This document shows positions 22,560-33,944 of a DNA stretch of 64,000 bases, one piece after another (the first letter of the stretch is position 1; every line of letters begins with the position of its first letter). The notes under the pieces were generated by a model. It saw only the letters and a program-made list of their open reading frames with translations. It did not search any database and had not been told where the DNA came from. Source of the DNA: Podocnemis expansa (lineage: Eukaryota > Chordata > Testudines > Podocnemididae); contig ML681989.1 of the NCBI GenBank assembly GCA_007922195.1, forward strand, positions 50,026,893 to 50,090,892, written 5' to 3'. A program made the translations under genes and the position numbers.

Positions 22560-23480
22560 GAAAGCACCACAATTGATAAGTACAGTAACTGTTCTTTTCA
22601 GCTTTAATGACTGGTTTCGTCCATCCTTAAATTCGCCAACAATTCTCTCCTGGGACTTTGCCTTCTCTGTAAATGGGTGTGACAGTGCATCAGGGAGATA
22701 TAGGCCTCAAAGTGGTTAGATTCCACCGTGTGTAAATTAACAGGAGGAAGCAGAGAAAGTACATTACACAGTGTATTTATTAGGCCATCGAGACCTTAGA
22801 GGGATTCTCCTAGCCCTTGCACGCGGGCAACCATATCTTTGATCATTCTGGACGGTGCTGTCAAACAGCATTTCTGGATTTGTGCCTCAATCAGCTGTTG
22901 TGAATATTTGCCAAGTAACCCCATTTCAATTTACCATCATGGAATTATTTTCCTTCCATTTTAAAAGAAAAATAAAAAATATACAACAAAAATCCACCCA
23001 AGCAGTGTGCATGGGTTGGGAGCTGAAACTCTGAGTGCAGTGATGGTTTTATTATACTGGAATTCACTCTCCTCCTCCCTCGTTTGAATACAGCATGCTT
23101 CTCCTACAGTGTCATAATTACAAAGATTACCAAATGAATCTTTCTTGCTTCTGTACACACTGGGCAGTCAGTGCAGGCAAGCCATTCTAATAGTTGTCAT
23201 TACGTTTTCAGGGAGGTGGGAGAAGATAGATTGAATGCATGCACTTCAGTGCTGTACATAACCCATTGATGGCTGCTGAGTAATGATTTTTTTCTAATTG
23301 CTGGAGAGCAGCAGCTCTAATGGATGGAGCCTCTCTGTGCATTTACGCTGTCTCCTCAATCAATAACCCTAGCTGTGCCTGGCACAGAGGAGTTCCTGAA
23401 AGCCCCTTTGTAATAATGGATTGCTGTAGGTTACATAAACCACTGCCTCCCACTGAGTCAGCCCTCTGTCAGGCACCTAG
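22560..23480. other. Unique DNA, candidate conserved non-coding block
   Basis: About 900 bp without transposon signatures and with balanced composition. It is rich in homeobox-like cores, for example GTGTAAATTAACAGG, GATTGCTGTAGG and CAATCAATAACC, and AATATTTGCC. Open frames are short. I infer a possible regulatory element from the absence of repeats and the sequence texture only; alignment to other amniotes is needed. Confidence 0.25.
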
Positions 23481-24320
23481 CACTTGGACAGCATGATGGC
23501 TTTTAGAAAGACTGTGTGGGGAATGCCCCACAGAGAAAGCAGTCTGTCCTCTCTCTGGTCTGTTGCCCCCATCCTGTGGCTAACAACACTCTGCCTGCTT
23601 CAGGGTTCTGAAGTAGTATGTTGTTTTTTAAAAAAAGTCAGTGAGAGCTTTGGGAGACTGGGAACTGCTGAAGGTCCATTTAGCCAGAGGGGAAGTTCAA
23701 AAAAAATTCCTGGGTGAAATCTTGAAGCCCTTGGTCAGACTGGGAGTTCAGCTTGAGCCCAGATTGGTAAGAAGGGAACAGATAACTCCGGATTTGGCCC
23801 CGTGTTTTCATATTACAGCAAGAGAGTGCTGATGAAGACAGAAATAGGAATACGAAAGAAAGATCCTCAGTCTAAATGCTGAATTAGTACCCCACTTGTA
23901 CCACACTGTTAAACACGTGAGTTTTCCTTTATTTACCACCCTCACCTTCCCTCCCCCACCCCCCCAGCAGTTTCCTGTTTTATATTTTTTGGTACATAAC
24001 AAATGGTAATTAGGAAGATAGATCTTGGACCTTAGAATGAACTCCACAGTGTTATACACCACCAAGGCCAAGCCAATAGAATATTTTAGGGATCTACACC
24101 TTTTAAAAATGAATCTTCAACTGAGTGCTTGTGATGGGAGAGATGAGGGGTTCTTCATCCACCCAGCTACCCCCTCCCCCCCACACACATGATTCTTTTA
24201 CAACCGAAAGGAGGGAAGTTTCTTCCCAGGTTCTTTACTCTTAGCCATTCTCAGCACTTGTCATGGTGTAAAGTTGAACTCAGGAAAACTATGCGACACA
24301 GAAGGAGGTTTGTGCACAAG
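23481..24320. other. No recognisable feature
   Basis: No gene or repeat family recognised. Poly-C and CCCCCAC tracts occur near 23945-23968 and 24170-24185. Confidence 0.3.
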
Positions 24321-24946
24321 CAGGGCCAGATGAACCCATCAGTGGGCCCTAGATAAATACATATTTCTCTTTGCCTACTGCGGAGCAAAGGGCCCAGGCC
24401 GGAAATGGGGAGATGCGTTTGAAGAGCAACCTAACCCCTCAGTGGCAGCTTCTGTCTCATTGGGCTGGGCCTCTTTCCCAGCTCCAGGCATTATGACCTG
24501 GCTCAGCAAGTCACAGCACCACTAAAGTTTGGCCCAGCTACCCCAGGGGGGGGCAAATTTCAGCAAATTACACTGTAATCTCTTGCACCAGGTCAAAATG
24601 CCACTGACACAAACTTGGCCTGGCTGCCCCTCCCCGCCATCAGGATGCAGAGTTGGCCAGGCCAAACCTGATGAGCGTTGCAAACCTTCGAACAGGTCAC
24701 AACACCTGATTTGAGGAGCCATGCCCAGCACTGCCACTGTTGGGTGAATGTGGGGTGAACTTTCTCCTCCACACTGGTCTAGGGTTGAAGTTGTGTCAGG
24801 GCAGAGAGTGCTGCTGCAAATGGTTGCTGCCCCCTACATGGGTCAGGAGGAGAAGGATGTTACTCTATGAGTTTTTTGGGGCACCCTCCCCACAAACCTG
24901 GTCCCTATGCACATGCCTCATTTGCTTGTGCCTTAATCTGGCCCTG
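24321..24946. mobile_element. hAT-like DNA transposon, non-autonomous
   Basis: The ends CAGGGCCAGATGAA and TTAATCTGGCCCTG form a 14-bp inverted repeat with one mismatch. The flanking octamers TGCACAAG and TGCTGGAT do not match convincingly, so the duplication may have decayed. The interior has scattered GGCCC-rich segments and no transposase. Confidence 0.55.
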
Positions 24947-26269
24947 TGCTGGATTGTGTTGGAACTTGAACATTTGGATTGGGCATGAGGCCTAGGTTTT
25001 GGCAAGCAGTGTGGCTGGCGTGTGCCATGTTACTGGTAGGACTTGGATTTAGGGCTGCCATAACTGACCCCAGCAAGATCATCCCAGGGTAGAAGGGTGG
25101 CAAAGAGCTGGTGTGTTGCTGTTCCTATTCCACTCCCTGCCCTCTGCTACCAGTATATGGGACTATTGGCCTGGGGAAGGGGGCCTGACTGGGATGCTCC
25201 TATGTCACACTGGTTCCCAGTTGCCATATCACTCCTCAGGGCCACTGGCAGTCAATGTGACATATCCCCCATGATCAGGGAAGGCCAAAGGTCTTTTTTA
25301 TCTCCTCCAAAGCAGTGCTGCTTAATCCTTGACTTTAACTGAGTATCTGGCAGGCAAGAGGTCTATAGAAGAAGAAATGCTCTGTCTCAACAACAGACAC
25401 AGTGAAGAATCACCCAGAAGACCTTTTAAAGGAGGTGAAAGTCTGATTTGTCCAGACTGTCTCTCCTCTCTCATTGCCTGACTGCTGTGAGTGATTTTCT
25501 ATCTCATTCACTGACAGAAATCAGTCATATTTGAGCTAGTTTCTCTCGCCAAGCAAGAACTGCTGATGGGGAGGGACCCGAGTGCTGTATTCTCCTTGTT
25601 TGGCAGTGTCCATCCCCATACAGTCTGTCCCCATAGGGTCCAGGCAAAAGGGGGAGGGGGAAGCTTATGCTCACTTCTTGCTTTCCTTCCCCACCATGAA
25701 GTGAAATCCAGTGGTGAGATAACTTCCAACTGGATTTAACTCTCCTATCAAATCTTCCAAAGTTCACAGTGTCACAGGGTGAGCTGGTCCTTCAAGTTGG
25801 GGGGGAGGGTAGGTCTCAGCCTCACTTGTGCTGGGTTTAGTGTAAGCAGTCAGTCAGGGCTGAGATGTAGCAGAGAGAAGGAAAAAGAGGGTAACTTCAC
25901 TTATGCGACAGAGAACCCAGTTGTTTAGGGTTCTGAGGACAGATAGTAGGGTGTTATGGGTTTGTCTCTCTTGGTGGTGTTAGCTTGAAAGAGGTACAGC
26001 TGACCCTGGCACCTAGGGCAAGAACGGACTGGTTAGCTTTGCTCTAGGGCCCCAAAGGTGGTCACGGAAGTGCACTCATCCGGAAAAGAAGCGCTGGGCC
26101 CAGTAAGAGTCTGCAGAAAAGTCAGTTTTGTTTCTTTTTGGGCTTTGATTTAACTATGGAAGGGCTGGAGACATATTACTTCAGCACAGGGCTAATTATG
26201 CTGGGAGATGATTTGGGGGGGAACTGAAGCAGCAGGTGGCCTTGCTGGGCAAGCTATGGAGTTGGCAGG
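24947..26269. other. No recognised gene or family
   Basis: Short open frames only, and an AGTTGGGGGGGAGGG tract near 25796. Nothing else can be supported. Confidence 0.3.
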
Positions 26270-26405
26270 ATTTGTCTGGTGGTAGCTTTTAAGGTGTGCC
26301 TTGACAAAGCCCTGGCCAGGATGGCTAAGTAGGGGTTGATCCTGCTTTTAGTAGGGGATTAGATTAGGTGACTGCCCGAGTTTCCTTCCAGCCCTCCTTT
26401 AATAA
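26270..26405 (+). mobile_element. CR1 LINE 3' untranslated tail
   Basis: The phrase TTGACAAAGCCCTGGCCAGG, then GGTTGATCCTGCTTTTAG, then GGGGATTAGATTAGGTGAC, and TTCCTTCCAGCCCTCC is the sense 3' end of turtle CR1. It is a truncated copy without coding sequence. Confidence 0.65.
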
Positions 26406-26755
26406 AAAGGAAGGGGTAGTAGGCACTAGTCCATGACTGCTTGTGACACAGCAACAGGGAGCAACACCATGACAGTCATACGAACTGCAGCAGCAGGCCC
26501 AGGCTGTCCTGCAGAACTGGCAGCAGCACCAGGAGTAGGGTTACCAGATGGCAGGAAAAAGGAGGACATGTCCTCCTTTTTACCTTCACGTCCTCCATCC
26601 TACAGGCATTTTAAAAATACAGGATTTTGTCTAGCTTTTTACTTACAGGTGTTAAAGTATGCTGGAATGCCCCGGAACACCCTATTTTTAGGGGGAAGCA
26701 TTCCAGGGCCCCCTAAAAATAGAAAAATATTACATTAATACTACATTTTCTCCAT

Positions 26756-27692
26756 GGGTATGTCCACACAGGGCTTTTATTTCGAAACAACACTGGTTGT
26801 TTCAAAATAAAAGTCCCTATGTCCAAACACGTTTTCTTGTTTCGAAAGGAGGGAGCGCCTCGTTTCGAAACAAGAGCCCTCCTTTCGAAACAGCTGAAAC
26901 CCACTTTGCTTTCGAAAAGAGGGTTATTTCTAAACCAGTGGTTTCGAAATATGCCATTTGGACATGTTATTTCGAAACAAAGAGTGTTTTGAAATAACAA
27001 GGACCTTCCTCCCAGGGTGCATAGCACCCTGGGGGGAAGGTCCCACCCCNNNNNNNNNNNNNNNNNNNNNNNNNNNNNNNNNNNNNNNNNNNNNNNNNNN
27101 NNNNNNNNNNNNNNNNNNNNNNNNNNNNNNNNNNNNNNNNNNNNNNNNNNNNNNNNNNNNNNNNNNNNNNNNNNNNNNNNNNNNNNNNNNNNNNNNNNNN
27201 NNNNNNNNNNNNNNNNNNNNNNNNNNNNNNNNNNNNNNNNNNNNNNNNNNNNNNNNNNNNNNNNNNNNNNNNNNNNNNNNNNNNNNNNNNNNNNNNNNNN
27301 NNNNNNNNNNNNNNNNNNNNNNNNNNNNNNNNNNNNNNNNNNNNNNNNNNNNNNNNNNNNNNNNNNNNNNNNNNNNNNNNNNNNNNNNNNNNNNNNNNNN
27401 NNNNNNNNNNNNNNNNNNNNNNNNNNNNNNNNNNNNNNNNNNNNNNNNNACGCCCAGCCGGGGGGGGGGGCAGGGGAATCCCGGGGGTGGGGCCTCCGGG
27501 CCCAGCACAGCCTCCCTCCTCCTCCCCTCTCCTATTTTGAAATAGCATGTCACACTAGACATGCTATTTCAATTCCCTCCTTTTCCCTTATTTTGAAAAC
27601 TTTTTTTTTATTTTAGAATAAGGTGTTTCAAAATAAGGCTTTATTTCTAAACAGCTTGTTTTGAAACAAGCACTTTGTGTGTGAACATAGCC
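26756..27692. mobile_element. Palindromic MITE (copy N, TTTCGAAA type) nested in P1, with gap
   Basis: It starts GGGTATGTCCACACAGG and ends GTGTGTGAACATAGCC. It is flanked on both sides by CAT (26753-26755, 27693-27695). The intact P copy at 52439 reads straight through this point, which proves insertion and supports a 3-bp duplication. Arms are full of TTTCGAAA and TTATTTTGAAATA motifs, and the core begins CCTTCCTCCCAGGGTGC as in copy H. The middle is lost in an assembly gap. Confidence 0.85.
27050..27449. other. Assembly gap of 400 N
   Basis: Exactly 400 unresolved bases inside the GC-rich core of a palindromic MITE. The round length suggests a placeholder or an estimated size. Open frames called through it are meaningless. 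Confidence 0.99.
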
Positions 27693-27773
27693 CATGTGTC
27701 CTCCAGTGTCCTCCTTTACATACTTCCCTGTCCTCCTTTCCATGCTTTGGTATTTGGTAACCCTAACCAGGAG

Positions 27774-28640
27774 AGACAGCTTGTAGGCCGCCAATACCAG
27801 GCAGCCCAGTGCTGCTGGAGGAGGGGAACTGGCCATTCCTGGAGCATATCCTGCAGTACTCTACTTCTGTGCTGAGGCAGGGACTCTGGATTAAAGAGAC
27901 AGGTGGGTGCGAAGATGAATATTCAAAAGGGGGGGGGGGGTTGGACCACACAGGGGTTGCCAAGATGAGAGTCCCTGTGATGTTTCCAGTGTGAGATCAC
28001 ATCAACAGGCAAGCATCGCAAAAGGGGAAGATTACTGAGAACTCCCACAGTGTGACGTTTCCTTAACTGAGCAAAAGGGGGAAACTGAGAAAGCTAATGA
28101 GCTCACAGGTATAAGTGAAGTCAGAATTAGACCCTGTAATGAACTTAGCAGAGAAGTCTACTGGTAGATGCAAGGAAAATAGACTCACTCCCATCTCTGC
28201 ATTGGTTTATCAGTGCTAAGAGGAGTAAAAAAATAATGTATAGGCTTTGCCAATAAAGTAAGCGAGATTTGGCACAAAATAGGCCTGTGGTATAAGAAGG
28301 ACTTTGTCATAATAACTTTTCAGAGCAGAACTGCACTTTGTGTTGCACAACTAGCCTGCCTGGCAAAGTATTGCTTGCCCTGTGTCCGATCACAGCAACT
28401 AAAATCCTTGCAATTGGAACTGCCACTGTCCTGTAGTATAATCTCAGAAGGACAAGGGAACTGGTTCAAGGTAGCTGCTTGAAAGTGTCACATGCCTGTT
28501 TAACTTCTGTTGCTACCACTTTACAGCCATTTCCATTTAATAAAGCTAATGGGTGATTTAGATAGACAAAACAAATGCCTTTTTCAAAACAGCTTTCTGT
28601 ATTATTAGTCTCATTGCTTAAGCCACAGAAAGTCTGTAAA
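27774..28640. other. No recognised feature
   Basis: Unremarkable sequence apart from a G-rich run (27929-27940). I see no gene. Confidence 0.3.
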
Positions 28641-28832
28641 TTCCAAAGGAGTAGCTGTGTTAGTCTAGTTCAACAAAAAAAAAAACCAAGGAGTCCTGTG
28701 GCACTTTTAAAGATTAATACATTTATTTATTGCATGAGCTTTTGTGACAGAAAATCCCACTTCATCAGATGCTTTGAAGATTGGGATCTTACAGAATAGG
28801 AGGAAAATAAATGCAGAGAAGTGTAAGTCATA
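28641..28832 (+). mobile_element. Turtle tRNA-derived SINE, near full length
   Basis: It begins TTCCAAAGGAGTAGCTGTG and TTAGTCTAGTTCA (the tRNA-related head). It continues AAGGAGTCCTGTGGCACTT and AGATTAATACATTTATT, then AAAATCCCACTTCATCAGAT, and ends in AAATGCAGAGAAGTGTAAGT. This is the reference copy I used to read the other fragments. Confidence 0.85.
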
Positions 28833-29996
28833 AACATGTTCCAGATTCTGAGGTGGGTGGAACTATATCAATTTAGGAGATGTCTGATTCAGTTCGCTCT
28901 GCACTGCCCTTTTAAATGTAAGGTATCTCCCTGCAGGTCTCCTTGAGTCAGTGCTGCAAATCAATGCGAGATGGCTGTTACAGCACATGGTGCACTGCTC
29001 TCTCTTCCACATGGAGACTTTATTTGGTCTCCTTAAGACAAATGATCTAGTCCAAAAGGGCATGTTTTGCTGTTTGCCTATAAAAGCACAACCTTCTCAC
29101 CCTCTTTGTGACTTCCTCTCCTGACCCAACAGTTCCTTAACCACCCTGAGTCCTGACCAGCCTCTGCAAGTGGTTTTTCCCTGCCTGACTGTCTTCTGAG
29201 AGAAGCAACTGAATTAATATCAAGTAGAAGTCAAATCAAGCTCTCCCGATGATGTCTATGGGAACCCCTCCATGTTAGGTTTTCTCCGAAAGAATTTACA
29301 GTGAAGTGGGCAGAGCCAGCTATGGGCAGGGAAGGAAGCACTGGGATGTGCCAAGCCTGGGTTGCCCTTGCCGGGGTCAGCTGCAATCTGGAGAATGCAG
29401 GAGGAGGTACTGTGCAAGCCCAGTGCTCCAGCATTCAGCCTGCAGGTCCCTCTTCACTGCTGACCCACTCTGGGAAGTACCAATGTCTCCCTTCTAGCCC
29501 ACCTTGCTGGGATACTGGTAGGGACTCCCCCATTAATTGGCTAGGGCATGTGTATCCATGTTTATCTCCTGCATGGATCCCCCACTCCAGAACCACCTCA
29601 TGCTGTTCTCTTGGGCATGACCAGGAGGTGAAGCAGTGGCTTCAGGATCTCTGCTTAGACCTGGCTAATGTGAGGAGCAGGGTTCTCTGCTCACTTTGCA
29701 TCTGCAGCCATAGTCCCCTAGAACAGTAAGGAGTTCAACCTCTGTTTTCCCACAAAGGAAACTCTAGAAGACACTGGTGCATCAGTGCAGACTTTTCCCA
29801 AAGACTGCAAGCAGTTCCTTCCCAAAATGCCCACCTTTGCCTGCTTGAGAGCCAGGGGGTGAGCTACATGCTCTGCTAGACCTTTCAGCTGGCCACGTCT
29901 TAAAGAACTTTAACATCTAATGTTCCAGGTCTCATTTCACTGCCCTTTCTTGCACAGGGTGCAAACTTACCCTGTGAGCAATCCCACTGGTTTCAT
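28833..29996. other. No recognised feature; chance 142-codon frame
   Basis: A plus-strand frame of 142 codons (29301-29729) overlaps another in a different frame and has no recognisable domain. No splice or promoter context supports it. Confidence 0.25.
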
Positions 29997-30230
29997 GGGT
30001 ATGTCTACACTGGGGCTTAAATAAAGCCCTGTCTATATTTAGAAATCATTAAGTCGACTTAAGCAAGTGCTTAAGTCAACTTAATAACTCCTGCCCTGTA
30101 AATCGGCTTAAGCTTTTAAACTGACATTACAGAGCAGGCCCTGCCCCTTCCTCACCCCTAGGCGTGATCAGATTGGGGCCTGATCCCATCAGTTCCTGCA
30201 GCCTGCAGAGAGGAGCTGAGAGCCAGATGG

Positions 30231-30497
30231 GGCTCTCAGCCCCTCTCTGTAGACTGCCTGGGCTAGGAGCCTGCTGGGAGCACATCTGGCTCCCAGAGGC
30301 TTGCGCTGCCCAGCCAGCAGCTAGGACTCTGGTCAAGTTCACAGACTTGGTGCCTGTGAAACTGACCAGCTCAGACTCAAAGTTTGTGAGCTTGACCAGA
30401 GTTCTAGCTGCTGGCTGGGCAGTGCAAGCCTCTGGGAGACAGATGGGCTCCCAGCAGGCTCCTAGCCCCCTCAGCCTACGGAGAGGGGCTGAGAGTC
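30231..30497. repeat. Long imperfect palindrome 1 (arms about 118 bp)
   Basis: The left arm (30231-30348) and right arm (30380-30497) are inverted copies with roughly 90 percent agreement by eye. For example GGCTAGGAGCCTGCTGGGAG matches its complement at 30440-30465, and CAGCCAGCAGCTAGGACTCT matches GTTCTAGCTGCTGGCTG. Similar peptides therefore appear on both strands. Confidence 0.85.
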
Positions 30498-30832
30498 CCT
30501 TCCACCTCCTAGCCCCTCTCTGTGGTTGCCCATAGCTGCCACTTGTGGGCAGCCAGGGGCGGGGAGAGGCGCGGGGACCCAACATTGCCCCTCGCCACTT
30601 GGGAGTGGCCAGGGGAGCAGGACTTGACATTGCCCCTGGTCGCTTCGGAGCAGCCAGGAGTGCCAGCGGCCAGGGGTGGTGCCAGCTCCCGCTCCAATGC
30701 CCACTTCAAAGTGGCCAGGGGTGGTGCCAGCACCCCACTCCCCTTGCCACTCCCAAGCGACCAGGGGCGATGCCAGCTCCCCGTGGCTGGGGGGAAAATG
30801 CTGGCTCCCTAATCCCTAGCTGCTTGCACCCT

Positions 30833-31170
30833 GACCTGGCTTCCACCCCCTCTTTACTGGTGGCGGGGGCTTGGAGCTGGCTCCTGCCAGCCATAACAAG
30901 TGACCAGGGCTAAATTTGCCCCCTGGTCACTTATCAGGAGAGGTGGCTCCCCAATGTGGTCAATTTCACAGAAATTAAATTGACCAGGCTGCAGAGTCCA
31001 GCCACTCCCCAGCCTGGTCAATTTCATGCCGGTGAAATTGACCAGGCTGCAGAGCCTCCTGCCCTGATAAGTGACGGGGGGGGGGCAAATTTGGCCCCTG
31101 GTCACTTGTCACAGCCAGCAGGAGCCAGCTTTAAGCCCCTGCTGCCAGTAAAGGGGGTGGGAGCCAGGTC
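30833..31170. repeat. Long imperfect palindrome 2 (arms about 158 bp)
   Basis: The left arm (30833-30990) begins GACCTGGCTTCCACCCCCTC, and the right arm (31013-31170) ends with the complement AAGGGGGTGGGAGCCAGGTC. Inner matching pieces include AAGTGACCAGGG and GGTCAATTTCA with TGAAATTGACC. It shares the GGTCAA motif with palindrome 1, suggesting a common origin. Confidence 0.85.
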
Positions 31171-31824
31171 AGCTCCTAGCCCCTTTTGGCTGGCCCGGCA
31201 GAGAGGGGCTGGGTGCAGGACCCAGCTCGCAGCTCCTCCTTAGAGGGTAGGAGCTGGATCAGCCCCGGTCCCAATTGGCCCCTGGGCCATTATTTTGAAA
31301 AAAGCCAATTCCGTGGCTTGGAATGGCTTTTTTTGAAATAACTGTTTCCGGGGATGAGGGGCATCGCTACAGATAAATATTATGGGGACCCTGGCCCCCA
31401 CTGGCTGCCAGGGCTCCGATCTGTTCCCTCCCCCCGCCGGCAGCCCTCCAAGCCCTTCCCAAATGCCCAGTCCTGCCACTGGCCCTGCTTACCCAGGCCG
31501 ATACCCTCCCCCACGCCCTTTCCCTGCAGGGTTGGCGTGTCTGCCCCCAGCCTCCTCCCCCGGGCTCCCTTACCTGGCCTCTGGGGAGAGAAGGGCCGTG
31601 GCAGTGGCTGAGGCCCCCGGCATGACCCGTCAGGCCAGGGTGGGAGGTTTAGAAGCTCCCAGCCCCAGCCCGGGGCAGCCATCTCCTGGCTGGAAGACTC
31701 TGTCTTCCAGCTGGGTACAGGCTGAGGCTGCACCCCCACACAGTTTAGTGGTGGGCTACTAAGGGGCTGGCCCTGCGTTTCAGGGGGGCTGAGGCCCCCT
31801 GAGTCCCCCCAGCAACACCACTGC

Positions 31825-32432
31825 CAGGGGTTAAAGTAAGCCAGAACGTGGCCAAACGCCATTTAGGGCCCACTGTTTTAGGGGCTCAGCATTCTGGGGC
31901 CCCTAAAAATAGAAAATGGAGCCAGAATGCTGCATGCTGGGGCCCAACATTTAAAAATAGCAGGCCGCAGAATGTAGCATTCCAGTTCCATGTTCTATTT
32001 TTAGGCGCCCAAACACTGGGCCTTTAAAATTAGCAGGCCCCAGAGCAGCATTCCACCGCGTTCCAGTAGGCAGGGGCAGAGGCAGAGAACAGGGGCGTTG
32101 CTGGGGGGCTCAAGCCCTGCCCCAAACCCCTCCCCTTCCACGCCCCACCCCAACCTGGGGTCTGCAGCCTCCTCCCCAGCCATGCCACCACCCTGATCTG
32201 GGGTCTACCGCCCCCATCTTCCCAGCCATGCCACCTCCAGTAAGTGTGGGGGCGGCCCAGCTCATGCTGGGGGGGGGGTACTGGGGGCAGGAGGTGGGGC
32301 ACTGGCATGTGGGGGGCAGAAGCTGGGGTTCAGGGGAGCCCACTTGTGCGGGAAGGGGGGCCCACCCATGCGGGAGGGGGGCCACCCCCTCAGGAGTGTT
32401 CTGGGGCTCCCCAAATTATACTTTAACCCCTG
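31825..32432. mobile_element. TIR element inside the composite, hAT-like
   Basis: CAGGGGTTAAAGTA at the left is matched by the exact inverted TACTTTAACCCCTG at the right, a perfect 14-bp terminal repeat. Flanking octamers ACCACTGC and ACTATTTC agree at 5 of 8 positions, weakly consistent with an aged duplication. The inside holds CCTAAAAATAG motifs shared with element P. Confidence 0.55.
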
Positions 32433-32668
32433 ACTATTTCAAAAGAATTGCTCTTTCAACATAAAAGAAGGTTTAGTTATTTAAAAATAGCGCGTTTTTT
32501 TGGTAAAATAATGAAGCACTTATTTTGAAATAACAAAACGCCTGCATGGACAGGTAAAATGTTTTTTTGAAATAAGCCTCCTTATTTCACAAAAACTTTT
32601 CAGCGTAGACATACCCTTTGAGTGAGGGCATCAGGACTTGCAAACAGAAACATTTTTTTTTTTCCACA

Positions 32669-32821
32669 TTCCAAAGAGGTAAGTCTAGTTCAGCAAAACA
32701 AACAAGGAGTCCTGTGGCACTGTCAAAGACTAGCAAATTTATTTATCTCATGAATTTTGTGGGTGCATCCTATTTTGTTATAAATAAAATTGTTAGTCTT
32801 TAAAAGTGCCCCAGGACTCCC
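32669..32821. mobile_element. Two SINE fragments in inverted arrangement
   Basis: A plus-oriented SINE piece (TTCCAAAGAGGTAAG to CATGAATTTTGTGGG) is followed at once by a minus piece (AAATTGTTAGTCTTTAAAAG, then TGCCCCAGGACTCC) and a long T run. The minus piece repeats the internal region of the plus piece. The same layout occurs at 48338. Confidence 0.7.
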
Positions 32822-32839
32822 TTTTTTTTTTTTTTTTTT

Positions 32840-33944
32840 TTGGTTATCTTACTTCCCCCCCCCCAAAATTTAACAAGGGAAAGTACAGTCTCCCCAGTTC
32901 CACCTCACTTCCATCCCTCCCTTTTGGATTTTATGATTTGATTTAGAACATAAACCTTGACTGAGCAAGATCTTATTACGTGTCTCAGGGCAGAAGACCA
33001 AGGTTGCATTTAATAAACTATCACTTTCGCCAAGAGCAGCAACATTAAATCTGGCTGAAGGGACAGTCCCTGCCAGAGCTGGTGTGTTGGCAGGGTGACA
33101 GCAGATTCTCTCCCAGCTAGTATGGAGCCAGGTTCGAGGGTTTAAATACTCAGGCTTCAACCTCTGGCACTGAGTCTCTCAGATCAGATGGGACAGGCTC
33201 AGGCTTCCTGGGGGCTGCTCACCTCTCTGACATCAGTCCCTGCCACCCAGTCTGTGAAGTGGTATTGCATCAGCTTCAGCAAGAGATGTTCACTGAAACT
33301 GGCAGCTGTCTTTTGTTCCACAACAGCAGCTGCCAGCAAGAGACAGACAGGGCAAGAGGAAACTACATAATAGCAACATGCTGGATGCAAAGCATATTAC
33401 ACGCTAGATTTAAAGTAGAATAGTATGCACTGGGGTAAATATTCAGTGCAGCACACAGTGGCTTAGCCCCATGACTCTTGTTACCATTACTGGAGGGGTG
33501 GGCTAAACCTCCCTTTGTCATGCTGGATGTTCTGCCAATGCAATAAATAAATAAATCAAATGAACATTTTATACAAATTCCACCTGGAAACAAGGGAAAA
33601 GCTGACATTTGACATAGACAGCCTCACCCAGATGAAAAGGGGGTCTCTTCCCACCTATATCCCCCAAAGGATGAGGTGAATATATGAGGTTCCTTGTGTT
33701 TGTTCTTTCCTTGCGAGCAGTTATTTTGCTTTCTCTAGGCATAAATAACCCATCTGAGTTTATGTAAATGGATTCCATGCAGGGTGACTGCTGTGGATAC
33801 TGAATTCCCCCTCTTCAAAGGATAGTACAGTTGGCAGTGGCCATGGAAGTTCTTTCTCCTCCTTTTCCCCATCCTACCCCTGAGCATCAACCCTAACCTG
33901 GATGGACCAGCTCTAAGTTTATAAAGGCTACTAATCTGTCTGTA
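32840..33944. other. No recognised feature
   Basis: Unique-looking sequence, with a (AATA) run near 33541-33555. No supported gene. Confidence 0.3.

Larger units (their letters stand above)
26536..27765. mobile_element. hAT-like element P1 with perfect 8-bp duplication
   Basis: The ends TAGGGTTACCA and TGGTAACCCTA are perfect inverted repeats, and ACCAGGAG is duplicated exactly (26528-26535, 27766-27773). A second copy lies in opposite orientation at 52439. Both share GGAGGACATGTCCTCC-like palindromes, CCTAAAAATAG phrases and CATTCCAG. In this copy a palindromic MITE (26756-27692) interrupts the right half. No coding capacity. Confidence 0.8.
29997..32616. mobile_element. 2.6-kb composite with GGGTATGTCTACAC-type ends
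   Basis: The left end GGGTATGTCTACAC and right end GCGTAGACATACCC form an inverted repeat of the palindromic MITE group. The left arm uses AAGTCGACTTAA motifs, while the right arm uses TTATTTTGAAATAA motifs. These are two dialects that otherwise occur in separate elements. Between them are about 2.3 kb of GC-rich DNA with two long palindromes and a smaller TIR element (31825-32432). Flanks CAT and TTT do not match. It is either one large foldback-like element or two different MITEs that captured the DNA between them. Long open frames are palindrome artefacts. Confidence 0.5.

Noticed and set aside
26930..27616. Four frames of 193-210 codons
   Set aside because: They are mostly translated N bases of the assembly gap.
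30127..30630. 167-codon frame (minus) and 123-codon frame (plus) with similar peptides
   Set aside because: They are produced by the long palindrome at 30231-30497. The same sequence is read on both strands, and no domain or splice context exists.
31382..31862. 126- and 160-codon frames, GC-rich
   Set aside because: They lie within the composite repeat, have low-complexity Pro/Gly composition, and frames are open on both strands.
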